Notes under the pieces: generated by a model
Told to the model about the DNA's origin: nothing
Database searches by the model: none
Seen by the model: only the letters and a program-made list of their open reading frames with translations
DNA from: Luteimicrobium subarcticum
Lineage (GTDB): Bacteria > Actinomycetota > Actinomycetes > Actinomycetales > Cellulomonadaceae
Assembly (NCBI RefSeq): GCF_002798015.1
Contig: NZ_PGTZ01000006.1
Span: forward strand, 868,001 to 932,000
Length of the DNA stretch: 64,000 bases
Direction of reading: 5' to 3'
In this document: positions 9,680 through 17,208 of the stretch, piece by piece
Layout: each line of letters opens with the position of its first letter
Position numbering within the stretch: position 1 is the first letter of the stretch
Made by a program: the position numbers and the translations under genes

Positions 9680-12247
9680 TCAGTCGGCCGTCGCGCCCAG
9701 CGTGCCGGTGGACGGCAGGTCGCGCGGGCTGATGCCGGCGGGCGAGTCGAGCACGGCCGCCGCACCCACGGACACCGGGCCGCGCTCGTGCTCGGACTTC
9801 GGGACGCCACGGAACGTGAACTCCCCGAGGAGCCCCTCGCCCTCGGCGTCGATGAGGACGACCTCGCCGGCCTTGATCTCGCCGAACAGGATCTTCTCGG
9901 ACAGCGCGTCCTCGATCTCCCGCTGGATCGCGCGGCGCAGCGGACGCGCACCGAGCACCGGGTCGTAGCCCTTCTCCGCAAGGAGGTTCTTCGCGGCCCG
10001 CGTGAGCTCGACGCCCATGTCCTTGTCGTGCAGACGACGGTCGAGCTTCGCGATCTCCAGGTCGACGATCTGCACGATCTCCGACTGCGTGAGCTGCGGG
10101 AACACGATGGTGTCGTCGACGCGGTTCAGGAACTCGGGGCGGAAGTGCTGCTTGAGCTCCTCGTTGACCCGGGCCTTCATGCGCTCGTAGCTCGTCGTGG
10201 TGTCGTTGCCGGAGTTGAAGCCGGTCTGGACGCCCTTGGCGATGTCTCGCGTGCCGAGGTTCGTCGTCATGATGATGACGGTGTTCTTGAAGTCGACGAC
10301 GCGGCCCTGCGAGTCGGTCAGGCGACCGTCCTCGAGGATCTGCAGGAGCGAGTTGAAGATGTCCGGGTGCGCCTTCTCGACCTCGTCGAACAGGACGACG
10401 GAGAACGGACGACGCCGCACCTTCTCGGTGAGCTGACCGCCCTCGTCGTACCCGACGTAGCCGGGGGGCGAGCCGAACAGCCGCGACACGGTGTGCTTCT
10501 CCGAGAACTCGGACATGTCGAGCTGGATGAGCGAGTTCTCGTCGCCGAACAGGAACTCCGCGAGCGCCTTGGCGAGCTCGGTCTTCCCGACGCCGGTGGG
10601 GCCGGCGAAGATGAACGAGCCGCCGGGACGCTTCGGGTCCTTGAGGCCGGCGCGCGTGCGCCGGATGGCCTGGGACAGACCCTTGATGGCGATGTCCTGG
10701 CCGACGACGCGCTTGTGGAGCTCGTCCTCCATGTGGAGCAGGCGCGAGGACTCCTCCTCGGTGAGCTTGACGACCGGGATGCCGGTCGACATGGCGAGCA
10801 CCTCGGCGATGAGCTCTTCGTCGACCTCGGCGATCGCGTCGAGGTCGCCCGACTTCCAGGCCTTCTCCTTGTCCTGGCGCTTGAGCGTGAGCTGCTTCTC
10901 GGTGTCGCGCAGGCGCGCGGCCTTCTCGAAGTCCTGCTCGTCGATCGCGGACTCCTTGTCGCGGCGCGCCGTGGCGATCTCGTCGTCCAGCTCGCGGAGC
11001 TCCGGCGGGGCCGTCATGCGGCGGATGCGCAGGCGCGCGCCCGCCTCGTCGACGAGGTCGATCGCCTTGTCCGGCAGGTACCGGTCGTTGACGTACCGGT
11101 CGGCGAGGGTCGCGGCGGCGACGAGCGCGCCGTCGGTGATGGTCACGCGGTGGTGCGCCTCGTAGGAGTCACGGAGGCCCTTGAGGATCTCGATGGCGTG
11201 CTGCAGGGAAGGCTCGGCGACCTGGATCGGCTGGAAGCGACGTTCCAGGGCCGGGTCCTTCTCGACGTACTTGCGGTACTCGTCGAGCGTGGTCGCGCCG
11301 ATGGTCTGCAGCTCGCCGCGCGCGAGCATGGGCTTGAGGATCGACGCGGCGTCGATCGCGCCCTCGGCAGCGCCCGCACCGACGAGCGTGTGGATCTCGT
11401 CGATGAACAGGATGATGTCGCCGCGGGTCCGGATCTCCTTGAGGACCTTCTTGAGGCGCTCCTCGAAGTCGCCGCGGTAGCGCGACCCGGCGACGAGCGC
11501 GCCGAGGTCGAGCGTGTAGAGCTGCTTGTCCTTGAGCGTCTCGGGGACGTCCCCGCGGACGATGTCCTGGGCGAGCCCCTCGACGACGGCGGTCTTGCCG
11601 ACGCCGGGCTCGCCGATGAGGACGGGGTTGTTCTTGGTGCGGCGGGACAGCACCTGCATGACCCGCTCGATCTCCTTCTCGCGCCCGATGACCGGGTCGA
11701 GCTTGCCGTCGCGGGCCGCCTGGGTGAGGTTGCGGCCGAACTGGTCGAGCACGGCGGAGCCGGAGGGCTGCCCCTCGGCGGGACCGCCGGCGGTGGCGGG
11801 CTCCTTGCCCTGGTAGCCGGACAGGAGCTGGATGACCTGCTGGCGCACGCGGTTGAGGTCGGCGCCCATCTTCGTCAGGACCTGTGCGGCGACACCCTCC
11901 CCCTCGCGGATGAGGCCGAGCAGGATGTGCTCGGTGCCGATGTAGTTGTGCCCGAGCTGCAGCGCCTCGCGGAGCGAGAGCTCCAGCACCTTCTTGGCGC
12001 GCGGCGTGAACGGGATGTGACCGGTCGGCGCCTGCTGGCCCTCGCCGATGATCTCGATGACCTGCGCGCGCACGCCGTCCAGCGAGATGTCGAGCGACTC
12101 CAGCGCCTTCGCGGCGACGCCCTCGCCCTCGTGGATGAGGCCGAGGAGGATGTGCTCGGTACCGATGTAGTTGTGGTTGAGCATCCGCGCCTCTTCTTGG
12201 GCGAGGACGACCACCCGGCGGGCCCGGTCGGTGAAACGTTCGAACAT
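9680..12247 (-). CDS. clpC: ATP-dependent Clp protease ATP-binding subunit ClpC
   Basis: The 855-residue AAA+ unfoldase feeds substrates to the ClpP protease. Two N-terminal Clp repeats ([14 protein letters not shown] and its near copy) are followed by AAA module 1 (Walker A GEPGVGKT), a UVR-containing middle domain ([19 protein letters not shown]), AAA module 2 (Walker [20 protein letters not shown]) and sensor/arginine-finger regions ([20 protein letters not shown]). Length and the lack of a ClpA-type middle fit actinobacterial ClpC1, which is normally essential. The ribosome site GAGGAG precedes ATG 12247. No ctsR or mcs genes adjoin it, as usual in this phylum; control is probably through the ClgR box at 12339-12352. 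A hairpin terminator follows. Confidence 0.98.
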   Translation of the reverse strand: MFERFTDRARRVVVLAQEEARMLNHNYIGTEHILLGLIHEGEGVAAKALESLDISLDGVRAQVIEIIGEGQQAPTGHIPFTPRAKKVLELSLREALQLGHNYIGTEHILLGLIREGEGVAAQVLTKMGADLNRVRQQVIQLLSGYQGKEPATAGGPAEGQPSGSAVLDQFGRNLTQAARDGKLDPVIGREKEIERVMQVLSRRTKNNPVLIGEPGVGKTAVVEGLAQDIVRGDVPETLKDKQLYTLDLGALVAGSRYRGDFEERLKKVLKEIRTRGDIILFIDEIHTLVGAGAAEGAIDAASILKPMLARGELQTIGATTLDEYRKYVEKDPALERRFQPIQVAEPSLQHAIEILKGLRDSYEAHHRVTITDGALVAAATLADRYVNDRYLPDKAIDLVDEAGARLRIRRMTAPPELRELDDEIATARRDKESAIDEQDFEKAARLRDTEKQLTLKRQDKEKAWKSGDLDAIAEVDEELIAEVLAMSTGIPVVKLTEEESSRLLHMEDELHKRVVGQDIAIKGLSQAIRRTRAGLKDPKRPGGSFIFAGPTGVGKTELAKALAEFLFGDENSLIQLDMSEFSEKHTVSRLFGSPPGYVGYDEGGQLTEKVRRRPFSVVLFDEVEKAHPDIFNSLLQILEDGRLTDSQGRVVDFKNTVIIMTTNLGTRDIAKGVQTGFNSGNDTTTSYERMKARVNEELKQHFRPEFLNRVDDTIVFPQLTQSEIVQIVDLEIAKLDRRLHDKDMGVELTRAAKNLLAEKGYDPVLGARPLRRAIQREIEDALSEKILFGEIKAGEVVLIDAEGEGLLGEFTFRGVPKSEHERGPVSVGAAAVLDSPAGISPRDLPSTGTLGATAD

Positions 12248-12304
12248 GTGCTGCTCCTCACGAGCGGCGTGCGCCTGCTCGGGGTTGCAGGCCTGACCGC
12301 ATCG

Positions 12305-12352
12305 ACTCTAACGGCGGGGCGGGCCCCGGTGTGCCCGTGTTCGCCAGCGGCG
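12305..12352 (-). promoter_or_regulatory. clpC promoter with ClgR-type box
   Basis: On the minus strand a TAGAGT -10 (12305-12310) lies about 57 nt before the clpC start codon. Upstream, reading on the plus strand, 12339-12352 is GTTCGC-CAGCG-GCG, an exact match to the GTTCGC-N5-GCG operator described for ClgR, the activator of clp and lon genes in Streptomyces. Its position about 30-40 bp upstream of the -10 suits an activator. Binding here is inferred. Confidence 0.6.
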
Positions 12353-12493
12353 TGACGCGGTTTCCGGGAGGGCTCGCCGCGCGCGCCCCGGAGGGTCGCG
12401 GGACGATCGGGACGGGCCCGGTGCGCGCCTGCGCGGGAGGGCCGGCACGGCGGAGCGAGCGGCGGACGAGCGGCGGAGCGGGGTGGGCGAGCG

Positions 12494-13477
12494 GTGGGTG
12501 GTGGTCTCGTGGTGGGGGCGGACGGCTCCGCCTCGGGCGGCGCGGCGCTGCGCTGGGCGGTGCGCGAGGCGGTGGCACGCGGCGTCCCCCTGACCGTGGT
12601 GCACGCGTGGGTGCAGACGTGGAACGACCCGTCGCGCCACCTGCACGCCCAGGAGCCCGCGGCGGGCCACGCCGTGACCGTCGGGGAGGGCGACGACGTC
12701 GAGCCGCACCAGGCGGCCACCGGTCCGGCCGGTGCGGACGCGGAGTTCGCACGGCGGCTGGCGTTCGTCCGGTCGCTCGTCGAGGACGCGGTGGACGCCG
12801 TCGACGGGCTCGACGGGCTCGAGGTCGTCCCGCGCCAGGTGCACGGCTGGCCCGCGCCCGCGCTCCTGCAGGTGGCGCGCGAGACGGACGCGGCGATGGT
12901 CGTGGTCGGCCGGACGGGCGCGGGCCGGCTCGGCCGGCTGATCCTCGGCTCGGTGTCGGCGTCGGTGGTCCAGGACGCGACGCTCCCCGTGACGGTCGTG
13001 CCGGGCGACGGGGACGACCCCGCCGCGCCGCCGGCGGCACGGCGGGTGGTGGTCGGCGTGGACGGCTCGACCGCGTCCGTCGCCGCGCTGCGGGAGGGTG
13101 CGCGCGTCGTGGCGCACGCCGGCGGCGTGCTGGAGGCGGTCGTCTGCTGGCAGCTCACGACGACCGCCCGCCCGCCGGAGGGCCACGGCTGGGTGCCACC
13201 GGTGGACGACTTCGCGGACTGGGCCCGCACACGCCTGGAAGCCACGATCGCCCGGGCCGCGGACGAGGGTCCCGGCCTCGCCGTGCCCGCTGACGACGTG
13301 GTCCGCGAGGTGCGGCACGCCCGCCCGGCCGCAGGGCTCGCGGAGGTCTGCCGGGGCGCCGACCGGGTCGTCGTCGGCGACCGCGGGACCGGCGGCCTCG
13401 AACGGCTCGTGCTGGGCTCCGTGAGCCGGCAGCTCCTCGAGGCGGCACCGTGCCCGGTGACCGTCGTGCGCGCCTGA
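12494..13477 (+). CDS. Universal stress protein with two Usp domains
   Basis: The 327-residue cytoplasmic protein holds two tandem UspA folds (about 3-172 and 182-326). Each has an N-terminal VVGxDGSxxS strand-loop and the ATP-binding signature G-2x-G-9x-G-(S/T): GRTGAGRLGRLILGSVSASV and GDRGTGGLERLVLGSVSRQL. Both sites look intact, so ATP binding is expected. Such proteins are typically induced in dormancy, hypoxia or stress. The GTG at 12494 is the only start that keeps the first beta-strand; no convincing ribosome site precedes it, so the 5' end is the weakest part of the call. The first domain carries a long acidic insertion (about 48-80). The gene is divergent from clpC. Confidence 0.85.
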   Translation: MGGGLVVGADGSASGGAALRWAVREAVARGVPLTVVHAWVQTWNDPSRHLHAQEPAAGHAVTVGEGDDVEPHQAATGPAGADAEFARRLAFVRSLVEDAVDAVDGLDGLEVVPRQVHGWPAPALLQVARETDAAMVVVGRTGAGRLGRLILGSVSASVVQDATLPVTVVPGDGDDPAAPPAARRVVVGVDGSTASVAALREGARVVAHAGGVLEAVVCWQLTTTARPPEGHGWVPPVDDFADWARTRLEATIARAADEGPGLAVPADDVVREVRHARPAAGLAEVCRGADRVVVGDRGTGGLERLVLGSVSRQLLEAAPCPVTVVRA

Positions 13478-13561
13478 CGCGACCCGTCGGGCACACCGAC
13501 CGCACCACCGGATCACCCGGGTGAACCGGACCGTTCCCGGCCGCCCTCCAGCGCGCGGCCC

Positions 13562-13567
13562 TAGAGT
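13562..13567 (+). promoter_or_regulatory. Leaderless-type -10 box for the DUF4012 gene
   Basis: TAGAGT followed by 7 nt and the ATG at 13575. This spacing places the transcription start on or next to the start codon, and no Shine-Dalgarno sequence is present. Confidence 0.55.
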
Positions 13568-13574
13568 GTCCGCC

Positions 13575-15401
13575 ATGTCCTCCGACCCCTCCCTGCTGCC
13601 GGGGAGCCCGTCGCACGCCGCGCGGCGTCCGCCGCGGCGCCGCCGCTGGGTGCGCTGGGTCGTGCTGGGCGCGTTCGTGGTCGTCGTCGTGGCCGTCGCC
13701 GCCGCGGCGTGGACCGTCAAGGGCGCGCTGACGGCCCGGGACGCCCTCACCTCGGCCGTCGCGGACGTCCCGACGGTCGAGGACGCGCTGCTCGGCGGTG
13801 ACACGCAGAGTGCGCGCGCCGCGCTCGCGCGGGTCCAGGACGACACCTCCCGGGCGCGCGCGGGCACCAGCGGCCCGGTGTGGGCGGTCGTGGGCGTGCT
13901 CCCGGGCGTCGGGCACGACGCCGCCGCGTTCCGCGACGCGACGCACGCCGTCGACGACCTCGCGCAGGACGTCCTGCCGCCGCTGGTCGACGCCGCCGAC
14001 GAGGTGGACCTCGACGACGTGTCCCTGCAGGGGGGCCGTGTCGACCTGGCTCCGCTCGAGCGCGCGGCTCCGCAGGTCGCGTCGGCAGCGACCGCCCTCG
14101 ACGACGTGCGGGCGACCCTGGACGGCATCGACACGTCGACGCTGCGTCCCGCGCTCGGCGACCCGGTCGCCACCCTGCAGGGCAAGGTCGCGTCGCTGGC
14201 CGTGACGGTGTCGACCGCGCACCGCACGACCGCGCTCCTCCCCGCGATGCTCGGGGCGGACGGGCCGCGGACCTACCTCCTCCTCTCCATGAACAACGCG
14301 GAGCTGCGCTCCGCAGGCGGCATCCCGGGCGCGATCACGGTGCTGCGGGCCGACGACGGCAAGGTCACGGTCGTCGGGGACGCCTCGTCCGGCGACCTCG
14401 GGCCGTACGCGAAGCCGGTCGCTGACCTCGAGCAGGGTTTCGCGGACCTCTACGGCGACCAGCCGACCCGGTACCCGCAGGACACCACGATGGTCCCGGA
14501 CTTCCCGACGGCGGCCGGCCTGCTCGCGACGATGTGGAAGACGTCGGAGCACCAGGACGTCGACGGGGTCGTCGCGACGGACCCGGTGGCGCTGTCGTAC
14601 CTGCTGGGCGCGACGGGCGGCGTCACGGCGGGGCCGGTCACCCTCACGTCCGACAACGCCGTGGACGTGCTGCTCTCGAAGGTCTACGCGGAGCTCGAGG
14701 ACCCGGACGCCCAGGACGCGTTCTTCAACGAGGCGGCGCACGCCACGTTCGACCGGGTGCTGTCGGCCCGGACGTCCGCGCGGGACGTGCAGCGGGCGCT
14801 GACCCGGTCGGCCGACGAGCACCGCCTCCTCGTGTGGTCGCGGCACGCGGACGAGCAGTCGCTGCTGACCGAGACCGAGCTGTCGGGCGCGGCGACGTCG
14901 TCGACCCGCGGTGACCACGCGCTGGGCGTGTTCCTCGACGACGGCACGGGCGGCAAGATGGACTACTACCTCCGCACGAGCGCCCGGCTGGTCTCGAGCA
15001 CGTGCACGAACGGCGCACGGACCGACACGGTGCGCGTCACGCTGCGCTCGACCGCGCCGAAGGACGCGCGGCGGTCGCTGCCGAGCTACGTGACGGGCGA
15101 GGCGTCGCGCACCGTGACTCCGGGCGTGATCCGGACGAACGTGGCCGTGTACACGCCGGTGGGCGCCCAGCTGCCGGTCCTCACCCGCGGCGACCGGTCG
15201 GTGGGGGCGAGCACGTTCGACGCGCTGGACCGCACCCTGACGCAGATCTCGATCGACCTGGCTCCCGGTGCGTCGAGCGTCACGGACGTCACGATGACGA
15301 CGCCGGCGTCGGCGCTGCGGTCGGGTCCGCTCGAGCTGTGGACGACGCCGACGACGACCACCTCGGGGCTCGCGGCGCTCGACGTGGCGTCCTGCGGCTG
15401 A
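13575..15401 (+). CDS. DUF4012 domain-containing membrane-anchored protein
   Basis: The 608-residue protein has a basic N-terminus (RRPPRRRRW), one transmembrane helix at about 33-55, and a large extracellular region matching DUF4012 (LLLSMNNAELRSAGGIPGAI, AITV, GDLGPYAKP, FPTAAGLLATMW, VVATDPVALSYLLGATGGV). Proteins with this domain occur near envelope polysaccharide genes in actinobacteria, but their biochemical role is not established. The NNAELRSxGG motif is the family hallmark. ATG 13575 was chosen because it matches the leaderless promoter and leaves the basic cluster before the TM helix. No clear polysaccharide locus adjoins it; the next gene is a wall-anchored protein on the same strand. 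Confidence 0.85.
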   Translation: MSSDPSLLPGSPSHAARRPPRRRRWVRWVVLGAFVVVVVAVAAAAWTVKGALTARDALTSAVADVPTVEDALLGGDTQSARAALARVQDDTSRARAGTSGPVWAVVGVLPGVGHDAAAFRDATHAVDDLAQDVLPPLVDAADEVDLDDVSLQGGRVDLAPLERAAPQVASAATALDDVRATLDGIDTSTLRPALGDPVATLQGKVASLAVTVSTAHRTTALLPAMLGADGPRTYLLLSMNNAELRSAGGIPGAITVLRADDGKVTVVGDASSGDLGPYAKPVADLEQGFADLYGDQPTRYPQDTTMVPDFPTAAGLLATMWKTSEHQDVDGVVATDPVALSYLLGATGGVTAGPVTLTSDNAVDVLLSKVYAELEDPDAQDAFFNEAAHATFDRVLSARTSARDVQRALTRSADEHRLLVWSRHADEQSLLTETELSGAATSSTRGDHALGVFLDDGTGGKMDYYLRTSARLVSSTCTNGARTDTVRVTLRSTAPKDARRSLPSYVTGEASRTVTPGVIRTNVAVYTPVGAQLPVLTRGDRSVGASTFDALDRTLTQISIDLAPGASSVTDVTMTTPASALRSGPLELWTTPTTTTSGLAALDVASCG

Positions 15402-15522
15402 GACGCCCGTCAGGGGTCGTCGTCATCCCGCCAGGGACCGTTTTCATCACGAGGTGGTCTCGATCCCGAGGATCACCCCCGGTTCACCCCGTGGGACTGG
15501 TCCCGGAGGGCGCCGATCTCAG

Positions 15523-15528
15523 TAGGAT
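15523..15528 (+). promoter_or_regulatory. Candidate -10 for the wall-anchored protein gene
   Basis: TAGGAT lies about 110 nt before the start at 15640, next to a small inverted repeat GGGAC-TG-GTCCC (15493-15504). The -35 region is weak. The leader of roughly 105 nt is long for this window, but I could not match it to a known riboswitch. Confidence 0.35.
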
Positions 15529-15639
15529 GCGTGGTGCCTCGCGATGACGTATGTTTCGCCGTCCTCCGGGGGCAGCACCTGTCCGGACCGCACCCGCGGT
15601 CCGAGAGCCGTGGCCCGTGATGACGAGAAGAGTCCGTCG

Positions 15640-16497
15640 ATGAAGTCAGCAACCACCTGGCGCCGGGGTGCGGTGGCCGCCGCACTGGCCCTGCCCCTCG
15701 CGTTCGCGTCGGCGGGTGCGGCGCTCGCCGCGGACCCTGCCGGCACCCCCACCGGCGGCTCGACCGGCTACCCGGCCGAGACGCCTCCGCCGCCGCCGAG
15801 CCTGGCCGTCAAGTCGCCCGTGTGCGACGGCAACGTCCCGTACCTGAGCTACGTCGTGGACGTCAGCAACGACCCGACGGCCACCTCCGTCGACCTCACG
15901 TGGACCAGCCTCGACGGCACCCACTCCGAGACGCAGACCGGTCTGCCGGTCTCCGGCAAGGTCCTCTGGCTGGGCGCCACGGAGTCCGGCGGCAAGCCGA
16001 CGGGCTGGCCGGGCTGGGTCTTCAAGAACGGCACGTGGGAGGAGGGCGGCGAGTACACCTGGGTCCGTCCGACGGTCCGCGTGACGTTCACCGTCCACGA
16101 CAGCGAGTACACGTCCACCCCGACCGCCACCGGCGCCGCGGCCTCCTCGGAAGCGGCGTTCAGCGACGGGGTGTACCGCTCCGGCACCGGGTCGACCGGT
16201 GACGCCGCGCTCCGCCTCCCGAGCGTGAACGTCGTCTCCGGCATCGTGAGCTACCCGCCGGCCACCACGGCCTGCGCCAACCCGACGCTCACCACGCCGT
16301 CCGGCTCGATGACCACGCCGGCCGGAGGCCAGACCACGCCCGGCCAGGTGCCGACGACCCCCGGCAAGAAGACCCTCGCGGAGACCGGCGCGGACGTCGC
16401 GCCGTTCGCCGGTGCAGCGGTGCTGCTCCTCGGCATCGGCGGGGTGCTCGTCCTGCTCGGACGCCGTCGCCGCAGCCACCTCCCGCACGGCAGCTGA
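15640..16497 (+). CDS. Secreted LAXTG-type cell-wall-anchored protein
   Basis: The 285-residue product has a Sec signal peptide (residues 1-30, ending ALA-A), a Thr/Ser/Gly-rich extracellular part, and a C-terminal sorting signal: LAETG (about 246-250), a hydrophobic helix (FAGAAVLLLGIGGVLVLL) and a basic tail (GRRRRSH). LAXTG is the motif preferred by class E sortases of high-GC actinobacteria. The extracellular part (VKSPVCDGNVPYLSYVVDVS... LDGTHSE) looks like an Ig-like beta-sandwich; function is unknown, with a structural or adhesive role likely. Start ATG 15640 follows a GAGAAGAG ribosome site and directly yields the signal peptide. No sortase gene is seen in the window. A perfect terminator hairpin follows. 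Confidence 0.87.
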   Translation: MKSATTWRRGAVAAALALPLAFASAGAALAADPAGTPTGGSTGYPAETPPPPPSLAVKSPVCDGNVPYLSYVVDVSNDPTATSVDLTWTSLDGTHSETQTGLPVSGKVLWLGATESGGKPTGWPGWVFKNGTWEEGGEYTWVRPTVRVTFTVHDSEYTSTPTATGAAASSEAAFSDGVYRSGTGSTGDAALRLPSVNVVSGIVSYPPATTACANPTLTTPSGSMTTPAGGQTTPGQVPTTPGKKTLAETGADVAPFAGAAVLLLGIGGVLVLLGRRRRSHLPHGS

Positions 16498-16523
16498 TCC
16501 GCGCCGGACGGCCCGCACGACGA

Positions 16524-16559
16524 AGGACCCCGGTCACCCTTGCGGGTGACCGGGGTCCT
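16524..16559. terminator. Perfect 16-bp hairpin terminator between convergent genes
   Basis: AGGACCCCGGTCACCC / GGGTGACCGGGGTCCT with a 4-nt TTGC loop. It sits between the wall-anchored protein gene and the lipoprotein gene that converges on it, and can serve both directions. Confidence 0.85.
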
Positions 16560-16590
16560 CGTGTGTCGGACGACGGTCCGGGCGGCTGTG

Positions 16591-17208
16591 TCAGCCGGCC
16601 CAGGTCGCCGCGGCCAGTCGCGCGTCCAGGCCGTCGAACGCCCACCGGTCCACCACGAGGACCGGGCCCTCCGGGCTGTTCGGGACGTACCACTGGATCT
16701 GCGTCGTCGTGAGCCCGACGTTGCCGTCGTCGTCCACGCAGGCGAGCACGATCTCGGACCGTGTCGCCTCCGAGCCAGCGACGACCGTCTTGGTCACCGT
16801 CGGCTCGTGGTCGCCGGAGACGGACGGGGTGAGCGCGTCCTTGCCGGGGCACTTCGTGCCCTTCGGCAGGTACGCCGTCGTCCCGTCGTCGCCGACCGCC
16901 TGGGTCACCGCGTCACCGGTGATGATGTCGAAGCCGGGGCACGGCTTGCCGTCCTCGCACCCGCGCGCGGTCACGTGGGTGATGCCGCCCTTCGGGGCCT
17001 TCGCGTACCAGTAGTCCGCCGCCATGATGTCGAGCGGTCCGATGGTGCGCTGCTCGCCCGACTCGGCGCCCCCGACGGGTGCCGTGGAGGTGGCCCCGGG
17101 CTGCGCGCTCGCGGCGTCGTCGGAACCCGACAGGAACGAGCAGCCCCCCAGCAGGGGCGCCGCGAGCAGCGCCCCTGCCGTGAGCAGACCGAGGGTCGTG
17201 CGGCGCAT
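16591..17208 (-). CDS. Lipoprotein, translationally coupled to the chitinase
   Basis: The 205-residue product has a lipoprotein signal peptide with lipobox LLGGC (Cys23), a short Ser/Ala-rich tether, and a globular part with several Cys residues (ARGCEDGKPCPGF, GTKCPG, LACVDD) that may form disulfides. No known domain is recognised. The ATG overlaps the chitinase stop in the arrangement TGATG (shared A at 17208), so its translation should depend on the chitinase cistron. It would sit on the outer face of the membrane; a role in chitin or oligosaccharide handling is inferred from coupling only. The stop precedes the 16524-16559 terminator, making this the last gene of the transcript. Confidence 0.85.
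   Translation of the reverse strand: MRRTTLGLLTAGALLAAPLLGGCSFLSGSDDAASAQPGATSTAPVGGAESGEQRTIGPLDIMAADYWYAKAPKGGITHVTARGCEDGKPCPGFDIITGDAVTQAVGDDGTTAYLPKGTKCPGKDALTPSVSGDHEPTVTKTVVAGSEATRSEIVLACVDDDGNVGLTTTQIQWYVPNSPEGPVLVVDRWAFDGLDARLAAATWAG

Noticed and set aside
9557-12355. 932-codon open frame on the plus strand opposite clpC
   Set aside because: It mirrors clpC codon positions; the composition (Leu/Val/Asp/Gly-rich, no domain) is typical of antisense frames in high-GC DNA. ClpC is unambiguous.
15402-15639. Possible riboswitch before the wall-anchored protein gene
   Set aside because: The leader has small inverted repeats, but I could not match it to the ydaO or other known consensus; only a -10 candidate is reported.
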